From: JACVRW01 sp963812415
GTDB lineage: Bacteria; Actinomycetota; Thermoleophilia; Solirubrobacterales; Thermoleophilaceae
DNA length: 64,000 nucleotides
Assembly: GCA_963812415.1 (NCBI GenBank)
Contig: CAWEVH010000040.1
Span: 101,029 to 165,028, forward strand
Direction: 5' to 3'
Each line of letters opens with the position of its first letter. Positions within the stretch are counted from its first letter, which is position 1. Shown in pieces: positions 53,182-61,704 of the stretch. A program made the translations under genes and the position numbers. Under the pieces are notes generated by a model. That model had not been told where the DNA came from, did no database searches, and saw only the letters and a list, made by a program, of their open reading frames with translations.

Positions 53182-54394
53182 CGAGCACCTCCACGCCGGG
53201 CAGCTCCTTGCCCTCGAGCAGCTCGAGCGACGCGCCGCCGCCCGTCGACAGGTGGTCCACCTCGTCGGCGAGTCCGAACTCGGCGAGCGCCGCGCCCGAG
53301 TCGCCGCCGCCGACCACGGTCGTGCCGGGCGCCGCCGCCACCGCCTCGGCGACGGTGCGCGTGCCGGCCGCGAACGGCTCCAGCTCGAAGGCGCCCATCG
53401 GCCCGTTCCAGAACACCGTGCCGGCGCCGGCGATCGCCTCGCCGTAGGCGGCGGCCGTCCGGGCGCCCACGTCGAGCCCCATCCAGCCGTCGGGCACCTC
53501 GACGCCGTCCTGCTCGCGCACCTCGGTGCCGGCGTCGAAGCCGCGACCGAGCACGAGGTCCGTGGGGAGCACGAGGCGGCAGCCGGCGCCCTCGGCCTTG
53601 TCGAGCGCGCGCCGGGCGAGCTCGACGCCCTCCTCCTCGACCAGCGAGTCGCCGGTGTCGATCCCCTGTGCACGGAAGAACGAGAAGCACATCGCGCCCC
53701 CGATCAGGAGCGTGTCGGCGGTGTCGAGGAAGCGGTCGATCAGGGCGATCTTGTCGCTGACCTTCGCGCCCCCGAGCACCACCACGAGCGGGCGCTCGGG
53801 CGCCTCGACGATCGCACGCAGCGTGGTCACCTCGCGCTCCAGCAGCAGCCCGGCCACGGCCGGCCGCAGGAACTCCGCCACGCCGGCGGTCGACGCGTGC
53901 GCCCGGTGGGCCGAGCCGAACGCGTCATTCACGTAGGCGTCGGCCAGCGCGGCCAGCTCGCGCGACAGCCCGGTGTCGTTCTCCGTCTCGCCGCGCTCCC
54001 AGCGCGTGTTCTCGAGCACGAGCACGCTGCCGGGGTCGAGCCGCTCCACTCCTCGACGCACCTCCGGCCCGACGACCTCGGGCGCCTGGTGGACCGGCGC
54101 GTCGATCAGCTCGCCGAGCCGGCGCGACACGGGCTTGAGCGAGGTCTCCGGGTCGAACCCCTTCGGCCGTCCGAGATGAGAGCACAGCACGAGCCGGGCC
54201 TCGCGCTCGAGGAGCAGCTCGATCGTGGGGAGCGCCGCGCGGATGCGCGCGTCGTCGCTGACCTCGCGGCGCTCGAGCGGCACGTTGAAGTCCACCCGGG
54301 CGAGGACCGCCTCGCCTCGCGCCAGCTCGAGGTCGCGGACAGTGCGCTTGGCGAACCGGGCCGCCGCGGCGTCAGCCAACCGGCGTCCCCGCAA
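53171..54394 (-). CDS. pgk: Phosphoglycerate kinase
   Basis: The protein has both PGK lobes, with ARVDFNVPL near the start, SHLGRPKGFDP, LVVVLGGAKVSDKI and the C-terminal GGGDSGAAL nucleotide loop. It transfers phosphate from 1,3-bisphosphoglycerate to ADP. Only TTG starts are available (54394 or 54379), and both overlap the gap stop at 54372, so translation is probably coupled. Confidence 0.95.
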   Translation of the reverse strand: MRGRRLADAAAARFAKRTVRDLELARGEAVLARVDFNVPLERREVSDDARIRAALPTIELLLEREARLVLCSHLGRPKGFDPETSLKPVSRRLGELIDAPVHQAPEVVGPEVRRGVERLDPGSVLVLENTRWERGETENDTGLSRELAALADAYVNDAFGSAHRAHASTAGVAEFLRPAVAGLLLEREVTTLRAIVEAPERPLVVVLGGAKVSDKIALIDRFLDTADTLLIGGAMCFSFFRAQGIDTGDSLVEEEGVELARRALDKAEGAGCRLVLPTDLVLGRGFDAGTEVREQDGVEVPDGWMGLDVGARTAAAYGEAIAGAGTVFWNGPMGAFELEPFAAGTRTVAEAVAAAPGTTVVGGGDSGAALAEFGLADEVDHLSTGGGASLELLEGKELPGVEVLDDA

Positions 54395-55391
54395 GGACTC
54401 GCTGGGCGAGGTCGACCACCCTGTTCGAGTAGCCCCATTCGTTGTCGTACCAGGCCACGACCTTCACCAGGCGCTCGTCGACCACCATGGTCAGCGGCGC
54501 GTCGAAGATCGACGAGTAGGGCGAGCGGATGATGTCGGTGGACACGATCGGGTCCTCGCTGTACTTGAGGATCCCCTCGAGCCCGCCCGCGTCCGCCTTC
54601 TCGGCGAAGGCGGCGTTCACCTCCTCGCTGGTCGTCGCCCGCGAGACCTCGCAGACCAGGTCGACCACCGAGCCGGTGATCACCGGCGCACGAACGGCCA
54701 CGCCGTTCAGCCTGCCCTCCAGCTCGGGCAGCACGAGCCCGAGCGCCTTGGCCGCGCCGGTCGAGGTGGGCACCAGGTTCGTCGCGGCGGCACGAGCACG
54801 GCGGAGGTCCTTGTGCGGCGCGTCCTGGAGGTTCTGGTCGGCCGTGTACGCGTGGATCGTGGTCATCACACCGCGCTCGATCCCCACGGCGTCGTTCAGC
54901 ACCTTGGCGACGGGCGCGAGGCAGTTCGTCGTGCACGACGCGTTCGAGATCACGTGGTGCTCGCCCGGGTCGTAGGCGTCGTCGTTCACGCCGAGCGCGA
55001 GCGTCACGTCCGGCTCGGTGGCGGGCGCCGTGATGATCACCTTCGTCGCGCCGGCCTCGAGGTGCTTGGCGGCGTCGTCGCGCTTCGTGAACAGACCCGT
55101 CGACTCGATCACCACCTCCGCGCCGGCGTCCCCCCAGGGCAGCGCCGCCGGGTCGCGCTCGGCGAACACCCTGAGCTCGTCGCCGTCGACGATCAGGGCG
55201 TCCTCGGTGAAATCGATCTCGCCCGGGAAGGGGCCGAGGATCGAGTCGTACTTGAGCAGGTGGGCGAGGGTCTTGGTGTCCGTGATGTCGTTCACGCCCA
55301 CCCAGTCGATGTCCGCTCCGCGATCGTGCGCCGCGCGGAAGACGTTGCGCCCGATCCGGCCGAAGCCGTTGATGCCGGCCTTCAAGGCCAT
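54372..55391 (-). CDS. gap: Glyceraldehyde-3-phosphate dehydrogenase
   Basis: The 339-residue protein has the NAD-binding start INGFGRIGRNVFRAA, the catalytic SNASCTTNCLAP (C153) and the phosphate-site WYDNEWGYSNRVVDLA. It makes 1,3-bisphosphoglycerate in glycolysis. A GGGAG precedes ATG 55391. It is the first glycolytic gene of the run and follows rapZ after 84 bases, where relatives usually carry yvcK and whiA. Confidence 0.97.
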   Translation of the reverse strand: MALKAGINGFGRIGRNVFRAAHDRGADIDWVGVNDITDTKTLAHLLKYDSILGPFPGEIDFTEDALIVDGDELRVFAERDPAALPWGDAGAEVVIESTGLFTKRDDAAKHLEAGATKVIITAPATEPDVTLALGVNDDAYDPGEHHVISNASCTTNCLAPVAKVLNDAVGIERGVMTTIHAYTADQNLQDAPHKDLRRARAAATNLVPTSTGAAKALGLVLPELEGRLNGVAVRAPVITGSVVDLVCEVSRATTSEEVNAAFAEKADAGGLEGILKYSEDPIVSTDIIRSPYSSIFDAPLTMVVDERLVKVVAWYDNEWGYSNRVVDLAQRVLAGTPVG

Positions 55392-55475
55392 GTCAGGTGC
55401 TCCCTTTCCTCGAACTCGAGAAGCCGCGGTGAATCTACCGCGTTCCCGCTCGGCCCCCCTCCTGAAACCCCGGCT

Positions 55476-56375
55476 TTACGGACGCCGCGGCGGCTTCTCG
55501 ACGTCGCGATGCACCACGTCGATCAGGTAGCGCTCGTCGTCCTGGTAGCCGCCGGCCAGCCTGTCCGCGATCACCACCGAGCGGTGGCGCCCTCCGGTAC
55601 AGCCGATCCCGATCGTGAGATGCGACTTGCCCTCGAGCTCGTACGCGGGCAGCAGGTAGTCGAGCAGCGGGGTCAGCCGCTCGTAGAACTCCTGGATCCC
55701 GTCCGAGCTCTCCACGTACTTGATCACCGCCGGGTCGCGTCCCGTGAGGTCGCGCAGGTGCTCCTCGTAGTGCGGGTTGGGGAGGAAGCGAACGTCGAAG
55801 GTGAGGTCGGCGTCGCGCGGCGTGCCGTGCTTGAAGCCGAAGGTGAGGAAGGTGACGGCGAGGCGGCCGGGGCTCTCGTGGGGGAGCATCTTGTCCGCCA
55901 CCACCTTGCGCAGGCGGGCGGCCGACAGGTCGCTCGTGTCGATCGAGACGTCGGCGCGCTCCTTCAGGGGCGCCAGCATCCGCTGCTCCGCCCGCAGCGC
56001 GCTCTCGACCGAGCCGCCCTCGGCGAGCGGGTGGCGGCGGCGGGTCTCCTTGAAGCGGTTGATCAGCACGCTCTCGGACGCCTCGAGGTAGAGCAGCCGG
56101 TACGGGATCCCGCGGCCGTCGAGGTCGGCGAGCACCTTGACGAGGCCGTCGAAGTAGTCGCCCCCGCGCACGTCGGAGGCCACGGCCGCGCGCTCGACCT
56201 TGGAGCCCTCGTGGCCGAACAGGTCCGCGAGCGAGCCGATCATCTCCGGCGGCAGGTTGTCGACGCAGAAGTAGCCGGCGTCCTCGAAGGTCGCCATCGC
56301 CTGCGACTTGCCGGCCCCGCTGAAGCCGGTGATCACGACGAAGTCCTCGATCGGTCCGTTGTAGGTCTCGCTCAC
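55476..56375 (-). CDS. rapZ: RapZ-family nucleotide-binding protein
   Basis: The 299-residue protein has the P-loop GFSGAGKS (residues 17-24), YFCVDNLPPEM, and the C-terminal domain with FGFKHGTPRDADLTFDVRFLPNP and GIGCTGGRHRSVVIA. RapZ controls glucosamine-6-phosphate synthase through small RNAs in enterobacteria; in actinobacteria the role is less clear. GTG 56375 overlaps the uvrC stop by 4 bases. Confidence 0.95.
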   Translation of the reverse strand: MSETYNGPIEDFVVITGFSGAGKSQAMATFEDAGYFCVDNLPPEMIGSLADLFGHEGSKVERAAVASDVRGGDYFDGLVKVLADLDGRGIPYRLLYLEASESVLINRFKETRRRHPLAEGGSVESALRAEQRMLAPLKERADVSIDTSDLSAARLRKVVADKMLPHESPGRLAVTFLTFGFKHGTPRDADLTFDVRFLPNPHYEEHLRDLTGRDPAVIKYVESSDGIQEFYERLTPLLDYLLPAYELEGKSHLTIGIGCTGGRHRSVVIADRLAGGYQDDERYLIDVVHRDVEKPPRRP

Positions 56376-58246
56376 CGGATCTTGTTCACGTGCGCGTAGA
56401 TGTCGCGGGCCACCTTGCCCGGCAGCCCCGGAACGGCCTCGAGCTCCTCACGGCTCGCGCCGAGGAAGCGCTCGGGCGAGCCGAAGTGCTTCAGGATGCT
56501 GCGCTTGCGCGCCGGCCCGACGCCCGGCAGGTCGTCGAGCACCGAACGGGTCATCGCACGGTCGCGGCGGCCGCGGTGGAACTCGATCGCGAAGCGGTGC
56601 GCCTCGTCGCGCACGCGCTGGAGCAGCTGCAGCTCGGCCGTGTCGTGCGGCAGCAGGAGCGGCTGCGAGCGACCCGGGAGGAACACCTCCTCGATCCGCT
56701 TGGCGAGACTCACGACCGTCACCCCGAGGTCGCGGAAGGGCGCGAGCTCCCCCAGCCCGGCCGAGAGCTGACCCTTGCCGCCGTCGATCACGATCAGCGC
56801 AGGGACGGCGGCGAAGCTCTCGTCGAACTCGCGGTCGTGCGGGCTGCGCTCGCGCTGCTGCACGTACTGGCCCATGCGGCGGGAGAGGACCTCGGCCATG
56901 GCTGCGAAGTCATCCTGAACCGAGCCCCGGATGCCGAAGCGCCGGTAGTCGGCCTTCTTGGGCGCGCCGCCCTCGAAGACGACCATCGAGGCGACCGTGT
57001 GCGAGCCCATGATGTTCGAGATGTCGAAGCACTCGATCCGCATCGGGATCGTCTCCATCCCGAGCGCGCGCTGGAGCCCGTCGAGCGCCTCGATCCGCTG
57101 CGAGCGGCGGCGCTCGGAGCGCAGCCGGTCCTGGTCGAGCGCGAGCCGCGCATTGCGCTCGGCGAGCTCGAGGATGCGGCGCTTGTCGCCTCGCTCCGCG
57201 TGCCGCACCTCGACCGGCGCGCCGCGCCGCTCGCCGAGCGCCTCGGCCAGCGTGCCGGTTCGCTCCACCTGCCGCTGGACGATCACCTGCGGCGGCACGG
57301 CGATCGCGCTCGCGTAGTACTGGAGCACGAACTCCTCCGCCACCTCGGCCTCGTCGCGCCGGCCGGCGTTCTCGAGGTAGAAGCTCTGGCGGTCCTGGAG
57401 CACGCCGTCGCGGACCTGGAAGACCTGGGCGTTGGCGTCGGTCCCCTCCCCCGCCACCGCGATCGCGTCGAGCGTGCCCACCGGCGCATTCGACACGCGC
57501 TGGCGCTCGAGCAGCGAGCGCACCGCCTTCAGCTTGTTGCGGTACTGCGCGGCCTTCTCGAACTCCTGCTCGTCGGCCGCCTGCCTCATGCCCTGGTCGA
57601 GCACCCGCTCGATCTGCCGGTAGCGCCCGGACAGGAAGTCGATGATCGTCTCGACGTTGGCGCGGTACTCCTCCTTGGACACGTAGCCCACGCACGGCGC
57701 CTGGCAGCGCTTGATGAAGTAGTCGAGGCACGGCGATCCGCTCGCCCGGCCCGGCTCGGGACCGTCGCAGGTGCGGTACTGGAACACCTTGCCGAGCAGG
57801 TCGAGCGTCTCGCGCACGCGCTTGGCGTTGCTGAACGGTCCGAAGTAGGCGCGCCCCCGGCGATGGCGCTCGCGCGTGAAGTAGATGCGCGGATAGTCCT
57901 CGTCGAGGCTGATCCCGATGTACGGGTAGGACTTGTCGTCGCGCAGCCTGACGTTGAAGACGGGCCGGTGGCGCTTGATGAACTCCTGCTCGGCGAGCAG
58001 CGCCTCGGCCTCGGTCTCGGTCGCGATGAACTCGATGTCGCGGATCTGGGACACCATCTCGGCCGCGCCGCGCGCGCCGGCCTTCGAGAAATGACCGGCC
58101 ACCCGCTTGCGGATCGAGCGCGCCTTCCCGACGTAGAGGACCTTGCGCCGTCCGTCCCTGAAGATGTACACGCCGGGCGCGTCCGGCAGGGCGCGCCGCT
58201 GCTCTCTCAGCCGCTCTTCGCGGGTCTCGGTGTCGGTGGAGGCCAC
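56372..58246 (-). CDS. uvrC: Excinuclease ABC subunit C
   Basis: The 624-residue protein has the GIY-YIG nuclease domain (APGVYIFRDGRRKVLYVGKA), the UvrB-binding helix pair (VLDQGMRQAADEQEFEKAAQ), the RNase-H-like endonuclease domain (IECFDISNIMGSHTVASMVV, ALIVIDGGKGQL) and tandem HhH motifs at the end (LDDLPGVGPARKRSIL, LEAVPGLPGKVARDI). It makes both incisions in nucleotide excision repair. It heads the operon with rapZ and the glycolytic genes. Confidence 0.97.
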   Translation of the reverse strand: MASTDTETREERLREQRRALPDAPGVYIFRDGRRKVLYVGKARSIRKRVAGHFSKAGARGAAEMVSQIRDIEFIATETEAEALLAEQEFIKRHRPVFNVRLRDDKSYPYIGISLDEDYPRIYFTRERHRRGRAYFGPFSNAKRVRETLDLLGKVFQYRTCDGPEPGRASGSPCLDYFIKRCQAPCVGYVSKEEYRANVETIIDFLSGRYRQIERVLDQGMRQAADEQEFEKAAQYRNKLKAVRSLLERQRVSNAPVGTLDAIAVAGEGTDANAQVFQVRDGVLQDRQSFYLENAGRRDEAEVAEEFVLQYYASAIAVPPQVIVQRQVERTGTLAEALGERRGAPVEVRHAERGDKRRILELAERNARLALDQDRLRSERRRSQRIEALDGLQRALGMETIPMRIECFDISNIMGSHTVASMVVFEGGAPKKADYRRFGIRGSVQDDFAAMAEVLSRRMGQYVQQRERSPHDREFDESFAAVPALIVIDGGKGQLSAGLGELAPFRDLGVTVVSLAKRIEEVFLPGRSQPLLLPHDTAELQLLQRVRDEAHRFAIEFHRGRRDRAMTRSVLDDLPGVGPARKRSILKHFGSPERFLGASREELEAVPGLPGKVARDIYAHVNKIR

Positions 58247-58297
58247 CTGAACCGAGGATATGCAGACGCCTGGCCGGATCCCGTCCGGCGCCGCCGG

Positions 58298-58759
58298 TCA
58301 GGCCAGGACGCGCCCCACCGACTCGGCGACGCAGACCGGCTTCTCCCCGCCCTCGACCTCGACGGTCCAGCGCTGCACGATCTGGTACCAGCCGCCGCCC
58401 ACGTCGTCGACGGAGACGACCTCCATGCTCGCCCGGATGCGGCTGCCGGCCGGCACGGGCGCGGGGAAGCGGATCTTGTTCCAGCCGTAGTTGACGCCCA
58501 TCTTGAAGCCGTTCGACTCCATGAGCGCCGGGCGGAAGCCGTCGATCATCGACAGGGTGAGGTTGCCGTGCGCGACGGTGATGCCGAACGGGCTTTCGGT
58601 CTTCGCGCGCTCCACGTCCACGTGGATCCACTGGTCGTCGCCCGAGACCTCGGCGAACCGGTCGATCAGGTCCTGCGTCACCTCGCGCCACTCGCTCGGA
58701 CCGACCGTCTGGCCCACGAGCGCCTCGAGCTCCTCGATTCCGTTCACGGTGATCGTCAT
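58298..58759 (-). CDS. MaoC-like (R)-specific enoyl-CoA hydratase
   Basis: The 153-residue hot-dog protein has the hydratase-2 motif SGDDQWIHVDVERAKTESPF with the catalytic Asp/His pair (D41, H46) and VAHGNLTLSMIDG. It would hydrate trans-2-enoyl-CoA or a similar thioester. It is divergent from an enoyl-CoA hydratase gene with 58 bases between the starts, so the two probably share a regulatory region. Confidence 0.88.
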   Translation of the reverse strand: MTITVNGIEELEALVGQTVGPSEWREVTQDLIDRFAEVSGDDQWIHVDVERAKTESPFGITVAHGNLTLSMIDGFRPALMESNGFKMGVNYGWNKIRFPAPVPAGSRIRASMEVVSVDDVGGGWYQIVQRWTVEVEGGEKPVCVAESVGRVLA

Positions 58760-58817
58760 GGCGGGGCAGGGTACATGCCTGCGACCCTTCCTCTCCCCCG
58801 ATCCCAGGAGCGCCGCA

Positions 58818-59675
58818 ATGGACTTCGAGGAGATCCGCTACGAGCTGGACGGACACCTCGCGACGATCACGCTCGACCGCCCCGACCGGCTGAACGCGTT
58901 CACCGGCACGATGGCACGCGAGCTGATCGCCGCCTTCGACGCGGCGGACGCGGACGACGAGGTCCGGGCCGTGATCGTGACGGGGGCCGGACGCGGCTTC
59001 TGCGCCGGGGCGGACCTCGGCGGCGGGGCCGGCACCTTCGACTGGCGCGAGCGGCAGGAGGACGGCGGCGAGGTGCCGCGCGACACGGGCGGCCGGGTGG
59101 TGCTGCGCATCTTCGAGTCCACGAAGCCGGTGATCGCCGCGATCAACGGCCCGGCGGTCGGCGTGGGCATCACGATGACCCTGCCGATGGACGTCCGCCT
59201 CGCCGCCGAAGGCGCCAAGATCGGGTTCGTCTTCGCGCGCCGCGGGATCGTGCCCGAGGCGTGCTCGAGCTGGTTCCTGCCTCGCATCGTCGGGATCTCG
59301 CGGGCGATGGAGTGGGTGGCGAGCGGCCGGGTCTTCCGGGCGGAGGAGGCGCTCGCCGCCGGGCTGGTGCGCAGCGTGCATCCCGCCGACGACGTGCTGC
59401 CCGCGGCGAAGGCCCTCGGCGACGAGATCGCCACGGCCGCCGCGCCGGTCTCGGTGGCCGTCTCCCGGCGGCTGCTCTGGACGATGCTGGGCGCCGAGCA
59501 TCCGATGGAGGCGCACCGGGCGGACTCGCGCGCGCTGTTCTCGCGCGGCCAGTCGGCCGACGCCGCCGAGGGCGTGACCTCGTTCCTCGAGAAGCGCGAC
59601 CCGGACTTCCCCGACAAGGTGAGCGACGGGCTCCCGGAGCTCTTCCCGGGGCGCGAGCAGCCGGTCTTCGGCTGA
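58818..59675 (+). CDS. Enoyl-CoA hydratase/isomerase family protein
   Basis: From ATG 58818 (AGGAG 7 bases upstream) the 285-residue crotonase-fold protein has ITLDRPDRLNAFTGTM, the oxyanion loop FCAGADLGGG, INGPAVGVGITMTLPMDVRLAA and the catalytic glutamate region FARRGIVPEACSSW. It acts on acyl-CoA in beta-oxidation or a related catabolic route. Length is typical. Confidence 0.92.
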   Translation: MDFEEIRYELDGHLATITLDRPDRLNAFTGTMARELIAAFDAADADDEVRAVIVTGAGRGFCAGADLGGGAGTFDWRERQEDGGEVPRDTGGRVVLRIFESTKPVIAAINGPAVGVGITMTLPMDVRLAAEGAKIGFVFARRGIVPEACSSWFLPRIVGISRAMEWVASGRVFRAEEALAAGLVRSVHPADDVLPAAKALGDEIATAAAPVSVAVSRRLLWTMLGAEHPMEAHRADSRALFSRGQSADAAEGVTSFLEKRDPDFPDKVSDGLPELFPGREQPVFG

Positions 59676-59712
59676 GCCCGGCGGCGGCCGTCCACCGAAC
59701 CGAGGAGGAGAC

Positions 59713-60052
59713 ATCGTCGCTCGCATCTGGCGCGGCGCAGTCGCCCATGAGCATCGCGAGGCCTACGCCCGCTACGTCGAGGAGACCAGGCATCGCCGCT
59801 TACAGGTCAACGCCCGGGAACCTCGGCGCGTACCTCCTCACGCGCGACACCGAGGAGCACGTCGAGGTCGGTCACGTTCAGCCTCTGGGAGTTGATGGAC
59901 GCCGTGCGCGCGTTCGCCGGCGACGATCCCGAGCGGGCGGTGTTCTACCCGGAGGACGACCGCTGGCTGGTCGAGCGCGACTCCACGTCGCGCACTATGA
60001 CGTCGGATCGAGCGGGCTGTGGGCGCGCCTGCCGCTCACTCCACCAGCCTGA
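59713..60052 (+). pseudogene. Antibiotic biosynthesis monooxygenase-like protein, multiple frameshifts
   Basis: AGGAGGAG just upstream of about 59713 fits a ribosome site, but the first codon is ATC rather than ATG. The peptide reads VARIWRGAVAHEHREAYARY, then after one extra base (about 59788) GIAAYRSTPGNLGAYLLTRD. A second extra base (about 59870) leads to VTFSLWELMDAVRAFAGDD and PERAVFYPEDDRWLVERDST. A missing base near 59987 then gives HYDVGSSGLW. This is the stress-responsive or antibiotic-monooxygenase (ABM) ferredoxin-like fold. It is convergent with the transglycosylase gene, overlapping by 17 bases. Three indels in 340 bases suggest poor local sequence quality. Confidence 0.55.
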
Positions 60053-61333
60053 CCTCGAAGCCGACCTCCCGCCGGCAGGTCGCCGGCGCCGCCCAGGAGC
60101 CCGAGGATGCGCGCCACGTAGGCGCGCGTCTCGGCGAATGGCGGGATGCCGCCGTAGCGCTCGACGGCGCCCGCGCCGGCGTTGTATGCAGCGAGCGCCA
60201 GCGGTACGGAGCCGAAGCGGCGCAGCAGATCGCGCATCAGGTGCGCCTGTGCATCGATCGCCGCCGCCGCGTCGAACGGATCCTCGAGACCGAGCGCCGC
60301 CGCCGTGCCCGGCATGAACTGCGCGATCCCCTCGGCGCCGGCGGGGCTCCGCGCGAACGGGTTGAAGCCCGACTCCGCGTAGAGCTGGGCGGACAGCAGC
60401 GCCGCCCCGACGTTCCAGCGCTGCGCGGCACGCACGATCGGCTCGTGGAACTCGAGCCGGCACGAACGACGGCACCGCGCGGCGCCCATCGCCTCGGCCG
60501 CCGAAGCCGACCGACGCGCTGCCGGTGTTCCGCGCGTAGCCGAAGTGCCACGGCTCCCACGAGTATCGCTGGACGAAGCCGAAGCGCTCGCTGTTCGCCG
60601 CGCAGCCAGGCGTAGGCGCCCGGCGGGCCGAGGTCGAGCTCGGTGGCGTAGCGGTGCAGGCTCGTGCCCGGAGGCGCAACCCATTTCGGGTCGGGGTGCG
60701 CGGCGAACAGCCGCGCCTGCTCGGCGTCGGAGCGGAACGCGCTCGTGACCGACAGGAACAGGCCCGCCTCCTCGCGCGCCGCGGCCGCCATGCGGTCGAA
60801 CGCCTGGCGCCACGTCCGGGCGCATCGGCTTTCCTTGCCTGTACGCGAGCGGGCCGTCGTAGCCGCCGCCCGAGCCGAACTCCGGCATCCCGGACGGCAC
60901 GCCGAGCCCCGGCACGAGCTCGGCCGCCGCGCGGGCCCGCACCGGCACCGCGCGCCGGCGCCGCTCGCCCGGCCGACCCGCACGCCGCGCCTCGCCGCGC
61001 ACCGCGACCGCCACCCGCGTCGGCGCGAACGACGCGCCCGGAAAGCTCACGTCGGCGGCCCGCACGCGCACCCCGTTGCGCCGGCCGCCCCGCACCGCCG
61101 CGGCGCGCGCCCGCGCGAGGTAGACCGGCAACGGCAGATGACGCGGATTCGGCAACCCGTTCCGCGAGCAGCGGCGGCTCGAACAGCCGCGGGTACAGGT
61201 CGCGCATCACCTGCGCCGCCGACATCGCCGCCAGATCCGCCGCCCGCTGATGCTTGCCGCGCGCCCCCAGCGCCTGCCCGAACGCGAACACCGCCACCAC
61301 CCCGGCCAGCAGCAGCGCCACCACGCCCAACAT
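60036..61333 (-). pseudogene. TadE-like / VanY carboxypeptidase / SLT transglycosylase fusion, frameshifted
   Basis: Reassembled across five single-base shifts, the protein is about 430 residues. It starts with a TadE/TadG-like segment (RGQASLLM before ATG 61333, then LGVVALLLAGVVAVFAFGQA), a membrane helix plus pseudopilin-like region. It continues with a D-alanyl-D-alanine carboxypeptidase (VanY, M15B) domain with SAFRSDAEQARLF, SLHRYATELDLGP and SWEPWHFGY carrying the zinc ligands. It ends in a lytic transglycosylase SLT domain with AQLYAESGFNPFARSP (catalytic Glu), AEGIAQFMPGTA and LALAAYNAGAGAV. The last shift gives EVGFEVRLVE and the stop at 60036. Coding sequence extends a few codons upstream of ATG 61333 to a GGAGGGGG site. 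Confidence 0.75.
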
Positions 61334-61357
61334 CAGCAGCGACGCCTGGCCGCGCTC

Positions 61358-61704
61358 GGACCGAATCAGCCCCCCTCCGAACAGCTACGTGCGTCATCAC
61401 CGAGCACAGTCCCGCCGCCCGAGTTACCGCTCAACACCCGCAAGCAACAACACTGCGACAACACCGTCACCTGGCCAGAGGGGACGCGATCGCCCCGCCC
61501 CGCCGGCAACGGCGCACGACGTCCACGACTCGCGCGAAAGCGCCCCGGCTTCCAGCCACAAGACGACAGGCACGAGGCGCCCAACAGCGCAGGCGTTTGC
61601 GAATGCGGTCGTCCGACGGCGCCTCACCGGCTCAGCCATCATCTCAAGTCAGGCTGGCCGTAACGCAGGTGATTTGCGGCGGAGCTGCTCCCTGAGCGGC
61701 CGGC
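61358..61704. other. 347-bp gap, no gene seen
   Basis: This stretch separates the start of the fusion gene from the end of the large secreted protein; both are on the minus strand. No reading frame with a family match, tRNA or strong hairpin is visible. It presumably holds the promoter of the fusion gene. Confidence 0.5.

Noticed and set aside
56390..60052. Very long open frame on the plus strand opposite uvrC and maoC
   Set aside because: It is a GC-driven shadow: arginine/alanine-rich, no domain, and fully overlapping well-supported genes. Similar long frames opposite argS (41229-44009), ccmF (16471-18051) and the oxc-like gene were rejected for the same reason.
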